Source of the DNA: Artemisia argyi
Lineage: Eukaryota > Streptophyta > Magnoliopsida > Asterales > Asteraceae
DNA: 64,000 nt
Reading direction: 5' to 3'
Assembly (NCBI GenBank): GCA_030686995.1
Contig: CM060708.1
Span: forward strand, 259,192,544 to 259,256,543
The position numbers and the translations under genes were made by a program. Position 1 is the first letter of the stretch, and the number at the start of each line of letters is the position of its first letter. Below the pieces are notes generated by a model. That model saw nothing but the letters and a program-made list of their open reading frames with translations, made no database searches and was not told where the DNA came from. Positions 39,301-51,097 of this stretch are shown piece by piece.

Positions 39301-40099
39301 AATTAATATTAATCAATTAAATAGCATAATTAGATTTTATATAGTATAACCTAGTTTTTATAATTTTTCTAGCTTTTATTTTAGTTAAAACATTTTTATA
39401 AATTTTTCTAGAATTTTTACTGTTCATTTTCTATTTTTTATAATTTAATTAGTTTAATTAGAAATTAATAAGTAATTAGATTAATAATTAGTTAATTAGT
39501 TTAAAAATACATAAAATTAACTTTTTATAATTTTTTAGGATTCCTGTAATGGTTAATTAGATTTATAAAAAATTTCTTAATTTTCTAAGCCTTTTTAGTA
39601 TTTTTAATAATTCTAATTAGTTTAATTAGTAATAAATAAATAATTAGTAATTAATTAATAATAAATAATTAAATAGTGTAAAAATAGTTTTTATTTTTCT
39701 TAAAATTTTCTTTAATTATTAGAATTGTAAAAATATTAATTTTACACTTTTAACCCTTCCCGTCCATCAGTTGTACTTTTTGTTTTGATCGTCTGTCTAC
39801 GTTTTTTAATTAAAACGTACGTTTTTAGGTTTTAGCTCAAATCTTTGTAATCTAAATTCTCGTAATCACTCACGTAGCTTTCCTAAGCTATATTTGTTAA
39901 TAATTTCCAAATAATTCTGATCATAACCCTTTTCTGTGAATAATCACCCGATCACGAATACGCTAAAGTTACAATTCACACTTCAACGGGACTTAACGAC
40001 CTGGTGATACCTTATATTACCCGGAGCATTGACCTAAGGAGTTTGACCTTGCTGACCATTGACTTGGTCAATTTAAGGTTGACCGTTTGGGTTCAATCA
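36353..40099 (+). repeat. Solo LTR of a giant gypsy family (3747 bp) inside C2
   Basis: TSD ATTAG lies at 36348-36352 and 40100-40104. It starts TGATGAGTG and ends TTCAATCA, as the G1 LTR does on its own strand. The first 24 bases form a hairpin (see findings). At 36520-37010 about 14 units of a degenerate GTCC(C/T)TGGG repeat follow. TATATAATG at 37449-37457 is a TATA box. The right two-thirds is AT-rich with no gene. Its 3' end resembles the G1 LTR end in layout (ACGTTTTTAGGTTT, then a stretch with TTCACACTTCAACGGGACT). With no internal region attached, recombination between LTRs is the likely origin. Confidence 0.92.
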
Positions 40100-43000
40100 A
40101 TTAGCTATACATTTTGTATGATCACCAGATGATACGCTTTTACAACAAAACACACAAGATGCATTAATATTTAAAACATTCAAAGGTTCATCATTCGTTA
40201 CATGTAGATTTTGATTACAATTTGCCAGATTAGAATCTAAATTTGATGCAACATGAGTTTTATTCAAATTCCTAAGTTGATCTTCTACTTCTTGAGCTTC
40301 TAGTGATCCTCTTTTACGTTGCCAGAGCCTATTCTTCCTTTTACTTTTACGCTTGGGTTTGCTAACGCTATTAGTGGAGACTAGTCCTGTAGAAGTGGAG
40401 TTATCAACATTAGTGTTTTGAACAACATTTCCTTTAGCAGTTTTGTCTAATTGATACAATCCTGGTGCTATCACCGTGGTGTCAACCATCTTTCCTTTTT
40501 GAAATAGCTTAATTTTCTCTTTCAAATCGATGATGATGTGATTTTTATCCTGAATTTCAGACTCAAGTAAACCATTGCAATATTTGATGTCATCGCGGTT
40601 TTGTTGCCATTCGGCGTTTTCAATTTTTAAATCCGCAATTTCTTTCTCGTATTTGAGACACGGACTTTTGAAAGACTCATTGTTTTCACAAAGTTGACAA
40701 GAGTTTGAAATATTTTGATTTTGAAGTTTCAATTCCCTTTCAAGACTTTGAGCTTGACACCATTCAAGCCGTTGTTTGAGTAGACAAATTTCTTTTGAAA
40801 ACTGTTTTGTCACATCATCATTTGTTATTCTCAGCTTATCATTTTCCTGTTTGAGTGTCTCAATTTCCACATTCAACAAGTTATTATCAACACAAAGATC
40901 ATCCATAAGCATAGAAGTACCAGATTTATAGAGATCATTCATGATAACAGACATAATATCAGCATTGAGAACTTGTTCCAAGAGTCGATCAGCATCATTT
41001 TTTAAAACTCTATTTCTTTGCTTTTGAACCAAAATCTCATTTTCAGTAGAGTTGAAAACATTTATCATATTTTTGACCTCGTTTTGAAGTTCCTGATCCC
41101 AACGTGTAGCACAAAGACGGAGGTGTTTGACAATTGGCAACATTTGTTTTTGAAAAATATCTCTCTTTTCTCGCTCATAAGCGGATTGAAAAGTTTCAAC
41201 TTTTATTTCAGAATTGCGTGCAATTGTTTCCTCCAAAATTTCGATGTCTTCCATAAAAGTTTTGTAATAATTTAAGACACGACAACTTTTTGGTAAAGGT
41301 GTAAGTTCACCGGATGATGGTAAAGGACCATTTATTTGTGCTACAGTTTGGACAGGGGCCGCATTAGAGGATGAAACATATGACTCTTCGACAAACCATG
41401 ATTTCTCAGGTAATTCCTTTTGAGTAACAAAAGATTTATAAATGTGAGGAGCTTTTGAATAATCATATGGTGTCCAGTATTGAACGTAACTCATTTTAGA
41501 TCGACTCTCGTCTTCAAGTTCTTCTTCTTCCTCAGTATAAAAAACAACAGCACGCACAATCGTATTATCAAGCAAATGGTCCATACTGTAAATTTTAGGA
41601 ATTTCTTTGAATGTCGTGTGAATAAACATTGAATTGTAATCACCAAGTGCAAATCCTTTATCGGGTCTCGGTTTTAACGTAAATTTCTGAATTGTTGTGA
41701 CAGAGTTCCCGTGTTTGTAAACAATGTTACGAAATTCTTTGAGTTGTTTTTCAAGATCAACAATATCACCGAGTAAGTCATCTATATACTTCCTTTTTCG
41801 TATTTTATGTTCAAAAAAATCCTTTTTACAACTTGACAATTCTGTTTCTGTTTTTGAAAGTACTGTTTGAAGATGTTCAACTTGCATTTTCAATTCACAC
41901 TTTTCACTTTCAAGTTTAGAAATCAACTTTCCGTTTGATTCAATTAAATCTTGCATTTTGCGTTGAAGATCTTGTTCTTTGTTGTAAGAATCTTGAAAAG
42001 CTTTTTCAAAACTTTTTGCGTGTTTAATCTTGTCTTCCTGATTTGAAAGTTGAATTTTATAACACTCAATATCTCTTTCAAGTGACGCATTTTTCTCTTT
42101 TAAAACTTTGTTTTTCTCATTGCATTTTATGATTTGCAATTGTTGTGCATCCAGTTGTTTAGATAACAATATTAGGTCAGGGTCTGGATCAAATAATGGT
42201 TCATGTTGTTCTAAATGATCATGTTTATCATTCTCAATAGGATCATCAAATGAAACAACTGTGTCATCATCAAATATGACAACTGTGCTTATTTGTTCAT
42301 CTGTTTGAGAAGATGAAGATGATGTAGATGGAACAACTTGCGCCATATCTGATTCAGAAGCAGAGGGTGAGGCTATTTCATGTATTAGGGATGCTTTTTG
42401 GTCATGTACCTGAGACAATCCATCAGTGTCATACACTGGACCTGAATCATTAAACTGAAGTTCCTGCATGTTGGCCATAAGCATCACAGCTGCATTGGCT
42501 TCCAGATCTTCCATGTCATCATCATTGTACACATTTGCCATGAAGTTGTTATCTTGTTCATGGAAATGTCCATCTTTTTCATCTTGAAGAGCCATGAGTA
42601 ATGCCTGCTTGTGAAACTTACTGCCCCGAGTTCTCGGTTTGGGACATGCTGTCGCTATATGACCTTGTTCATTACAATTATAGCACCATACTGCATTCCC
42701 TGAGTTGGAGTTCCTAGTTGCAACCGGTTCAGACCATTGCTGAGAAGACCCTGAGTTGTTCCTGAACCCCCCATTGTTATTAAACCTCTGACCATTCCCA
42801 AAATTTCCTGAAGAACTTCCTGAACCAGATCTACCATAGTTACGATTCTGAATTTCCACTCTTCCATCATTGACAACAGCTTGATTCCTTGTGTTAGAAG
42901 ACGAACGTTGACGGTTGTTTGTTTTGTTGGAGAATTTGCTGAAAGCACGAGCAATAAGAGCAAGTCCCTGATTCAAAGTATTAAAGTCATCATCGTCATC

Positions 43001-44159
43001 TTCAGTGGAATTGGAATAATACACTGCATCATTGTTGTACATTGGAACAAGTTGAGTAGAAGTATTCTGTGTACCATTTGGTTCGAGGTAGAAGACTGTG
43101 GATAACTGAAGTAGTTTTGCTCTTGAACATATGCATGATTAGACATTGGTGGTGGAGCATAGGGAGATTGAGCTACGAGAGCCAAAGAATTTGGTGTTGG
43201 TGTTGGTGTGTATCCTCCTCGTAGAGCTCGATCTTTTTCAACTTCAGGTTCATGGTGTTTCAGAAAATCATACAACAAACCATATGGAGCATCATGAAGA
43301 TTTTTTGTTTGACGATCAAATGTCACATATTTATGCCAATCTGGACCAAGACTACCGACGAATTTGGAGTTCACTGCTATCCTCGGTACTGTGATTTTGT
43401 GATGTTCCAGATCATTGACCACATTTGTGAAACGATGATAGTAGGATTCAAGTGACTCTCCTGGTTCAATTGTGATGTCTGTGTATTCCATGTAGAGTTT
43501 GGATTCCATATCATCTTTGTTCAATTGAGTGCCTTCCATAAGGAGATGAACATGTTCCCACATAGCTTTGGCTGTTTTCTGAGCATCGACACTGCGATAA
43601 ATTGGATTAGGTATACCTTGAAGTATATAAGCCATTGCGTACTCATCAGCTTCACGATGTTATTTCTGTTCTTCTGTGAGTGCAGATTCTGGAAGAGGTC
43701 TATCACCAGGAGGACGTGGAGGATCAGCATTTGGATCTCCAATGTCAAATCTTGTTGGCCACTCAAATGGTCCTTCAAGTATCACTTGTTTCAAGAATTT
43801 CCCATGAGGTTTCTTTAGTTCAAGAAATCGTAAGAATCGACTTGACCATTGAACATAGTTCCTAGGTGTTAGCATTGGAGGTGTTTCAAGTGATCCTGCC
43901 TCATGTCGGGATTGTTGAGTTGTAATAACTTCACACATTCTGTCAAACCAGTGAGTTGTTTGGATAAAAACTGAGTGTTTTGTTGGGACATTTGATATGG
44001 TTGCATCATGAGATATTGTGATTGTTGATTAAACGGTTGTTGTTGAAAGTGTGACTGTGAAGGTTGTTGATATGATTGTTGCTGATGGTATTGTTGTTGT
44101 TGATACTGCTGATGTTGTTGCTGAGGATTTGAGAAGTAGTAATGTGGTGGTTGAGACAT
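40100..44159 (-). pseudogene. gag: C2 gag with CCHC knuckle and very long coiled coil
   Basis: Start ATG at 44159. The N-terminus is Gln/Tyr-rich (about 90 residues). A frameshift near 43930 leads to the capsid-like domain (NYVQWSSRFLRFLE, then MAYILQGIPNPIYRSVDAQKTAKAMWEHV), with an in-frame TAA at 43660-43662, and a second frameshift near 43030 leads to an open frame of 981 codons. This contains a CCHC knuckle CYNCNEQGHIATACPK near 42640-42690, an acidic region, and roughly 800 residues of heptad-like coiled coil, and ends at the solo LTR in a second Cys/His motif (CVFCCKSVSSGDHTKC). The reading frame resumes across the LTR and one TSD copy at 36352. A gag this long is unusual for copia and matches sireviruses. 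Confidence 0.88.
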
Positions 44160-45167
44160 CTTTGAACACTTGTGTAGAAATGGATCTTTGTAGAAGATTG
44201 AAATGCACGTTCCTTTGATCAAGTCCAAAATCCCTGGGGTAAGTTGAATTCTTACGCGTAACAATAATCTTACGCGTAAACTTTTAGGTTAGGCGTAAAG
44301 AGTAGTTTAGGCGTAAACAAAGAGTTTATGCGTAAGTTTTCTCTTTACGCGTAAGCTTTGGCTTATGCGTAAGTTTAGACTTATACGTAAGGTTAAACAA
44401 CCAAACAAATCTTCCAAACTTATCCAAGCTTGAAAGATATCCGAAGTCGAAGTATTCCACTAACTTATCCAAGCTAGGGAAGTACTGAGTCACCGTAACA
44501 CAAGGAGAAGACCTTTGATGAAAGTTAAGCGTAGATTCTGAAACTTACGCGTAAGAATAACTCTTAGGCGTAGGATTGATCTTATGCGTAGAAAGGGCAC
44601 CTTATGCGTAAGAAGTAACTTCAGCGTAGGATCTTACTCGTAGGAATCACAACTTACTCGTAGAAATTGACTTACTCGTAGGTTTTAGGCGTAGAAGACC
44701 AAAGTTACTCGTAAGAACAGGGTTTTGACCTAAATTACTCGTAAGAAAAGGGTTTTAGCCAAAAGTTACTCGTAGAAAGGACAAGAAGTACTGTTGACAG
44801 CTTTAGAATCGTACTATTCACTTAAGTTACGCGTAAACAGGTCAGAAACTTGAAAATTCTCAAATTTTTGAAGAAAATATGCTTAGAAATAAGGTACTTT
44901 TGATCAAATAACTTCACCAATACTTAGAAAACACTAACTGTTGAAGATTTTGCTACCAAAAACTAGTTTTCCAATATCAAAGAAGCTATAAAACCTTAAA
45001 AATCACAACTTTATGCAAAAACTAAGCTTCAAATCACTATATCAACCTTGAAACTTGTCCAAGCTTCAAGATTTGAGTGAAAGAAACAAAGAAAAATGCA
45101 AAAAGATGAAGAATAAGCACCAAGAACCCACGTTAACAATAGAAAGTACACTTCAATCTCTATTAGG
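44160..45167 (-). other. C2 5' leader
   Basis: One kilobase between primer site and gag ATG without coding sequence. Its gag-proximal half (44245-44830) is the second TTACGCGTAA array. Confidence 0.75.
44245..44840. repeat. TTACGCGTAA palindrome array in the C2 leader
   Basis: About 20 copies and variants, including five perfect TTACGCGTAA and a TTACTCGTAAG subfamily at 44630-44780. It has the same motif as 31085-31620 but lies on the other side of gag-pol. Confidence 0.88.
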
Positions 45168-45181
45168 CGAATGATACCACT
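45168..45181 (-). promoter_or_regulatory. C2 primer binding site, initiator tRNA-Met type
   Basis: On the minus strand TGGTATCA directly follows the 5' LTR (after two bases), matching the initiator tRNA-Met complement for eight bases, then diverges. Confidence 0.75.
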
Positions 45182-45526
45182 TGTTAGGTCACCATTTATG
45201 TAAACACAAGTATGATAATGAAAGAAATAAGATGAGAATGAGAGATGGTTGATTATGAGAAATATGAAAAATGAAAGAACAAGAGTTTCCTTAAGATAAT
45301 CAAATAACCAACAATTAAAAGAGTTACATAAGCTTAGTATTTATAGGAGGAGGAGTAGGGCAACACTCCCTTCCTCCCTCCTTTCATTTGGACGTGGGCT
45401 TTAACGCCCATTGGTCTTACATGCTTAAGCCTTATAACATAAACTAAGTAGAATAAATAACTAAGCAACCTATTATAAAAGGTAATGACCGAGACTTGAC
45501 TAAAATACAAAAGTATGATCCCAACA
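45182..45526 (-). repeat. C2 5' LTR (345 bp)
   Basis: Pair of 23962-24306, with three substitutions seen by eye. Minus-strand TATA box CCTATAAATA lies at about 45338-45347. Confidence 0.95.
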
Positions 45527-45670
45527 ATCTACCAACAATAAAAATAAAGCATGCATACGGAAGCAAATAACAAACAAACAAAGTAAAAATCATACAAAAC
45601 ATGGGTTGCCTCCCAAGAAGCGCTTTTCTTTATTTACGAGTCTTGTAGCTAGACTCAAGTTCATGGGTTA

Positions 45671-47988
45671 CTACGTGATACGAGTGAGTTCCTCATTGAG
45701 GACATCTTTGGGATCAAACTTAGGTTTTAGCTTCCTATCGGTTTTCTTAGTACGGTATGACCTTTCAAACTTTTCTCCATTCGGATCATACAAAGTCATC
45801 TTCATATGCCATGATCCATCACCTTCTTTAGGTGGCTTGTCCCACCTCTATTTACACTTATCTCCCTCTCTTTTCCACTTATTCATCTCTATATTAATAG
45901 GCATTACGCTTAAGAACTCAATCATCTTCCTAAAGACTAAGGGGTCTTCAAAAGGATCTAGCTCTTCATCTCTAGCTATGAGTTGCTCCACCGAATGTGT
46001 CTTTTCGATGAAATATTTTTCTAAATAGAATGAGCGTTGAGGTCCTATAAAGTTCCTTTCTATCCATGGTCCATATCTAGATGGTCTCCTATTAATCTCT
46101 ACCTAATGTGGTGTCGGTTCATCCTCACAATCATAGCTATGTTTCTTAACATCGTATGCCGACCAAGTGCCGCCCTCACCTACCGCTATCTTAGACTCCT
46201 TACAATCTATCATGGCGCTAGCGGTTGCTAAAAATCCTCTTCCTACCAACAATGGGCATGTAGTGTCACTAACCATGTCTAGGACGTGAAAATCCTAGCT
46301 TGTGATCGGTGAAAAGGGATAAGGGAATCAAGTTGAGGCTTGACCCTATATCGGCTAGTGTGTCGAAAGCTTCGGATCTTCCTATCTTACAAGGCAAAAC
46401 AAATATACCCGGATCATCAAGCTTTTTAGGCAATTTGTTTTGAACGAAGGCGGTCCCATTTTTACCTAGTTTAAACTTCTCATACTTTTCTAGGAGGGCA
46501 CTATAGTAGGGAGCACGGGCTAAGATATCAATGACAGGGCGTTCAAGGTGAAGTTCCTTGAATTCATCGTCAAGGTCTTGCGTGGGAGGTGTTTCAACTA
46601 TGCTTTTGACCGGTTTTATGTCGGGTGTTTTATTCGATTGATCCTTTTGAAGAATTTGGTTTTGCTTGAAACACGTGCTCATTGATTTAACCGAGTAGTA
46701 TTGCGGACAAGAAGTGGGTGACGAAACTGATGATATGGAATTAACGTTTAGTTTCGGATTCTTGACCGTGTCGCTTGGGAGTGCTCCCATTTCTCGGTCA
46801 TTGAGAACTTTCAACAATGCGTCAATTTTGGTGGTCATCTCGCTTTGCTTTTGTTTGAAATCGGTTTCAAACTTGGATATGCGAGCTTCTTGAGATGCCA
46901 TGAACTTAGACATCAATCCTTCAAGATTGTTGGTACTACCATAGTTGTTAGAAGGATTGTTGTTGAAAGTACGGTTGGAGGGTGGACCGTTTGGTTGGTA
47001 ACGATTAGGCGGATTGGAAGAATTGGCTTGATTTTGTTTCCACCTAAGGTTTGGGTGATTTTTCCAAGAGGGGTTGTAGGAATCACCGTAAGGGTTTGGC
47101 TCGGGTTTGAAAGTTTACCACTTATCTCCCGCTTCGTCGGTACGCGAGGATGCGTAGTCCGCAAAAGCTGTTCCAGGGAGTTCCACACAATTACGAGTGT
47201 CATGGGGACCACTACATAATTTGCATGAAGAAGTGATTTTGTTCACTTGGCTTGAAGGCTTAGGAGCTTCGTAAGATTTCATGAGAAACTTGACTTGGTC
47301 CTCAAGTTCCATGATCCTACGGTCGGGAGTGCTAGAGTTGTTAGAAGGCAAAGATATTGCCTTGACCGTTTTGTTCAAGTCACGGGGAACATTCCAACTT
47401 TCGTTGTCATAGAGAGCAAGATTTCTATGAGTTCCCATGATTGTTCCACACTTAGATCACGTAACTTACCACCGGCCGATTGGTCAATGGCTCGCCTTGT
47501 GGAGAGATCGATATGGACATAGAAGATTTGGACTTGGAGCCAAAGATCTATGCCATGATGAGGGACTTTTTGGAGTAAGTCCTTGAATCGAGTCCATGCT
47601 TCATATAGAGTTTCATTTTGACGTTGTTGGAACATCAAGATGTCATTTCTAAGCTTGGTAGTTCTCCCCGGTGGGAAAAATTGAGCAAGGAAACGAGTGG
47701 TGAGATCATCCCATGAGGTGATGGATCCCGCGGGTAAACGTTCAAGCCATTGGCTAGCTTGATCACGTAGAGAGAATTGGAATAGGCGTAATCGGGTTGA
47801 CTCTCTAGTTGTAACATCAAGGTCTATAGAATCTACGATTTTAAGGAAGTCCTAGAGATGTTGGTTTGGATCTTCGGAATGAAGTCCATGGAATGCACAT
47901 CCGCTTTGCACCAACCGGATGGTGTCGGATTGCAAGGGGGTCACATTGGCTCCGGTGAGCTCAATGGTGTTTCGCTAGCCTTGGTGGC
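45671..47988 (-). pseudogene. gag: G2 gag and residual protease, with an unfamiliar C-terminal segment
   Basis: The gag N-terminus is cut at 47988. Retained are DTIRLVQSGCAFHGL, FQFSLRDQASQWLERLPAGSITSWDDL, FFPPGRTTKLRNDIL and TLYEAWTRFKDLLQKVPHHG (capsid of gypsy type), a zinc knuckle CKLCSGPHDTRNC near 47200-47235, and a coiled segment (MSKFMASQEARISKFETDFKQKQSEM). The protease core (FDTLADIGSSLNLIPLSLF, about 46290-46345) is followed after a deletion and frameshift by LLVGRGFLATASAMID near 46215-46260. Then come about 180 codons that I do not recognise, with two stops. No RT follows. Several stops and frameshifts are present (for example near 47840, 47420, 47115). Confidence 0.78.
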
Positions 47989-49174
47989 CATGTCTACCTA
48001 TGATATGTTACTTCTTGCTAGCTATCCAATTCTACCTATTGAATTGTCACACCTTATTTTAATTGACGGGTTGTATTCCTTAATACCATTCATGGGGTGG
48101 CGTACTTACTTCCCCAATTCTATAAGCTCCTACTTCACTCCTATGTCCAGCCGGCTAAGAAGCTCCTAACATAGGATCACTAGAATTCGCTCATGCCTTA
48201 AATACAACCATAAAAACCTAGTACACATCGGTTCATGTTTCTTAAGACGTTCAAGCATGTTACCCTATGGAAGTCTGCCAGTTTTCTTAAGCCTAACATT
48301 GATGAGACATTCAATCAAAACAAGAATCAATAGGAAACAAGAATTATAAACTAAACCAACTAGATCTATTGAAGTTGTCACGCCTTAATTGATGGAGATA
48401 GACACACACATCAACAAGAAATCAATGAGATCCAATCAATTATACACAAGTTTCACACAATCATAAATAGACACAAGGTAAATTAGCAAAACATAATCAA
48501 AGAAGGACAATCAACAATAATAATGAAAGACATAATTGAGATAGAATCATCAAACCAATACATGATGTTTATGGAGTGATTGAAACCCTTTAAGTTGCTG
48601 GAAAAACACCCACCTAAACCCTGGAATCGACCTTAGGGTTTAGGGCTTACAAAAAGTGAAGTTATGATGTTATATTTATAGGCATGTTTTCTGTCGGCCC
48701 ATCTTGACGGTGTCAGCTCGTTTCTCTTGATGCCGTCATGACCATTTGTTCACCAAATTGTAGATCTCTTCGTCCTCTTCGCGTAGGCTTTTGAATCACC
48801 TAAATCCGAGTTCGTATGCAAAAGTTATGACCAAAACAATATCAGCTACTCCGCGCGCAAGTTTTGCAAGTTAACACGTGACGGCCTTGGGTGACGCCTT
48901 CACGTTTCTTCTACACCGTCACCACTTTTATTCTTGACGCCGTCATGAAAAGCCTCTTGACGCCGTCAGGTACTGTTCCCAGCAAGGAAAATTAAGACTT
49001 TGCCGTTTTCTTCACTTTTATGCTCCAAAATCGTCCAAATTGCTTCCTTTTCCAGAATTCACTCCCAAAGTACCTAAAATCACAAAAGGAACGATTTAGG
49101 GCAATATTTGATCAAATAAATTCAATTCCGGGCTTAAATGACCCCCTAAAAGTGGTTCATTTTTCGCCTCATCA
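47989..49174 (-). repeat. G2 5' LTR, 3' part deleted (1186 bp retained)
   Basis: It aligns with 20389-21593. It begins TGATGAGGCG at 49174 (minus strand) next to TSD TGTTG. The TATA box is at about 48670-48681. Compared with the 3' LTR it has an extra ~22 bases (GTCAGGTACTG...) near 48965, and lacks about 35 bases at 48410, so the copies have diverged more than those of N1 or C2. Confidence 0.82.
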
Positions 49175-50571
49175 TGTTGAAACCTTGATTTTGAAAATTT
49201 TGATTTCCATGATTGTAATTCCCATGATTAGCATTTTGAAAATTTCCGTAATTTCCTTGAAAGTTCCCTTGATTCGGGCCTTAATTGTAATTCCCCCGAT
49301 TTTGATGAAAACATTGATTTTGATTTTGAAAACCGTTGTTCATCTGGTTTTGATTTTGGATTATGGTTAAATTGATTGTTTCGGTTTTGCATGTTATGAT
49401 TGACTTGATTCGGTTGATTGAAACCGGGTGGTCCAAGATAATTGTTAGAACGGTAGCTAAGAAGATTTCGGTCTTCCTATGGTTGGTAACTGTTACCGCC
49501 CATATTGTAGGTTCCCGAAGTAGCATACACATTCTCGTGAGTGAAGCCACCGGAGGCTGGGCACTCAAAATACGAATGAGGACCACCACAAGTCTCACAA
49601 ACAAGATTAACCATATTGACTTGATGGTTTTTGACTTGATTAGAAGATCTTTCAATAGCCATTGATTCAACTTTTTTAGTGAGGGCAGCTATAGCATTCA
49701 TAACTTCATCATTAGATTTGCTACTAGTAGTTGAAGTTTGAAGCTTGTTTCTAGCTGTCCTCACTTTAGCTTTGTTCTCAGTAATTGTGAAAGCATCTTG
49801 AATGTTTCGGGTCAACAAGTTTCCACCCGCAGCAGAATTGAGTGAATCTTGATCGGCAAGACTCAACCCATTGTAGAAAGTATCAATCTGATGCAAAGGT
49901 GAAAACATGTGATTCAGACATTTTTCCAACAACTCCTTAAATCTATCTCAAGCTTCGCTGAACGATTCATCGAAAGCTTGTTGAAATCGAAAGATTTGAG
50001 TGCGGAGATTAGATGTTTTTGACGGAGGGTCAAAATGATTTACGAACTTTGATGCAAGATCATCCCAAGTATGAATTGAGTTCGGTGGTTCTTTTTCAAG
50101 CCAAGTCCGGGCTGCTCCCTTGAGGGAGAAAGGAAACAATTTCATTTTAACCACATCATACGGTACTTGGTTTAACTTTATAGTTTCAGTGATATCGGTG
50201 AAATTTCTTATGTGAACATAAGGATCTTCACTTTCTAAACCGTGAAATGAGATACTCGTGATGATGTTGAGTAACCCGTGATTAATCTCAAATTGATTTT
50301 CAGAGATATCGGGAAACACGATGGCTCTCCTCACACCATTGAATGCTGATTGGAGTTGTTCCTCCATCGGACGCAAATCGTAAGCCGGCAGGGGTCCCAT
50401 CGGAGGGATCCCGTTGTTTTGAGCACCACCCATCGGCGGGGGTCCCAAGTGTTGTTCGTTCTAGTTCATTTCCTCCGTGGTTGGGAAAATAACTCGGTGT
50501 GTGTGACAAAACAAACTTTCTAGATTCGAAAGTGGAGAAATAAGACGTTTAGAAGATGAACGGGTGTTCAT
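49175..50571 (-). pseudogene. gag: G1 gag, N-terminal and middle part
   Basis: Start ATG chosen at 50571, because it opens the frame that continues into the recognisable gag; codon 37 is TAG (50463-50461). The capsid domain has NQFEINHGLLNII, FHGLESEDPYVHIRNFTDI and MKLFPFSLKGAARTWLEKEPPNSIHTWDDL. An in-frame TGA at 49948-49950 replaces the usual Trp of EAWDRFKELL. A zinc-knuckle-like CETCGGPHSYFEC is near 49560-49600, then a TAG at 49477 and a Q/N/G-rich tail to 49175, where G2 is inserted. The rest is at 20048-19262. Confidence 0.85.
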
Positions 50572-51077
50572 ACACCACAAAAATCATAAAATGAAAAGAA
50601 AAAATAGAAAAGGAAAATCTTTTTGTATTTTTGATTAGGAATTATTTTTGGCTTTTTTTAATATATTGGAAATCAATATTACAAAAATTAAAACTTTTAT
50701 TCTCTTTTTGGTAACCGTTACGTTAACCGAAAACCGTTTCATCAATTACTACGCGCAGCGGAGCGGGAGAGAAGAATGGATCTCTCTTCGGTCTGCAATT
50801 TAATGTCAAGACCTCCGTATTCCCCGTTTAGTTGGTTGTAGCAAGAAAGTAATACAATAACGTTTAATTTCACGATCTCTCTTGTTGTTTTTCGGAATGG
50901 TTTACAACGTTCTCTTGAGAACGAGGGTGTTATTTTATTTTTGGATTTTTGAAAAAACTTTAGTAAAAGTGTTTTTGATTTTTTTTTATATATTTTTATA
51001 GAAAATATATACAAGAATAAGGAAGGTTTTCAAAACACGATTCGAAAACGAAAATCAAAAACTCACTTCAACCTTCC
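50572..51077 (-). other. G1 leader between primer site and gag
   Basis: About 0.5 kb, AT-rich, with no coding sequence supported. Confidence 0.6.
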
Positions 51078-51094
51078 CCGGCAGCGGCGCCCAA
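51078..51094 (-). promoter_or_regulatory. G1 primer binding site, Athila-type
   Basis: On the minus strand TGGGCGCCGCTGCCGGGG follows the LTR end after a few bases. It closely resembles the TGGCGCCGTTGCCGGGG site of Athila/Tat elements. Confidence 0.8.
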
Positions 51095-51097
51095 ATT

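Larger units (their letters stand above)
23962..45526 (-). mobile_element. C2: very large sirevirus-type copia element, about 17.8 kb without its insertion
   Basis: The LTRs are 345 bp (23962-24306 and 45182-45526; ends TGTTGGG and CTAACA on the minus strand) and differ at three positions that I can see. TSD ATCTA is at 23957-23961 and 45527-45531. Minus-strand order: 5' LTR, primer site, 1-kb leader, gag with very long coiled coil, protease, integrase, RT with internal deletion, RNase H, 2-kb spacer, extra frame of over 1300 codons, 2.3-kb non-coding tail, PPT, 3' LTR. A solo LTR (36353-40099) sits inside gag-pol. Frameshifts and stops show it is not autonomous. Confidence 0.93.
20049..49174 (-). 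mobile_element. G2: gag-bearing gypsy-type element without pol, interrupted by C2
   Basis: It is bounded by TSD TGTTG at 20044-20048 and 49175-49179. LTR ends read TGATGAGGCG (minus strand, at 49174 and 21593) and CATCA (at 20049). The 3' LTR is complete (20049-21593). The 5' LTR is cut (47989-49174): its last ~340 bp, the primer site and the gag start are missing, so LTR joins directly to mid-gag at 47988. The coding part is gag plus a shortened protease and an unfamiliar C-terminal segment (45671-47988), with the AAGCGCTTCTTGGGAGGCAA block common after gypsy coding regions at about 45607-45626. RT, RNase H and integrase are absent. The layout resembles elements called TR-GAG. Confidence 0.78.
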
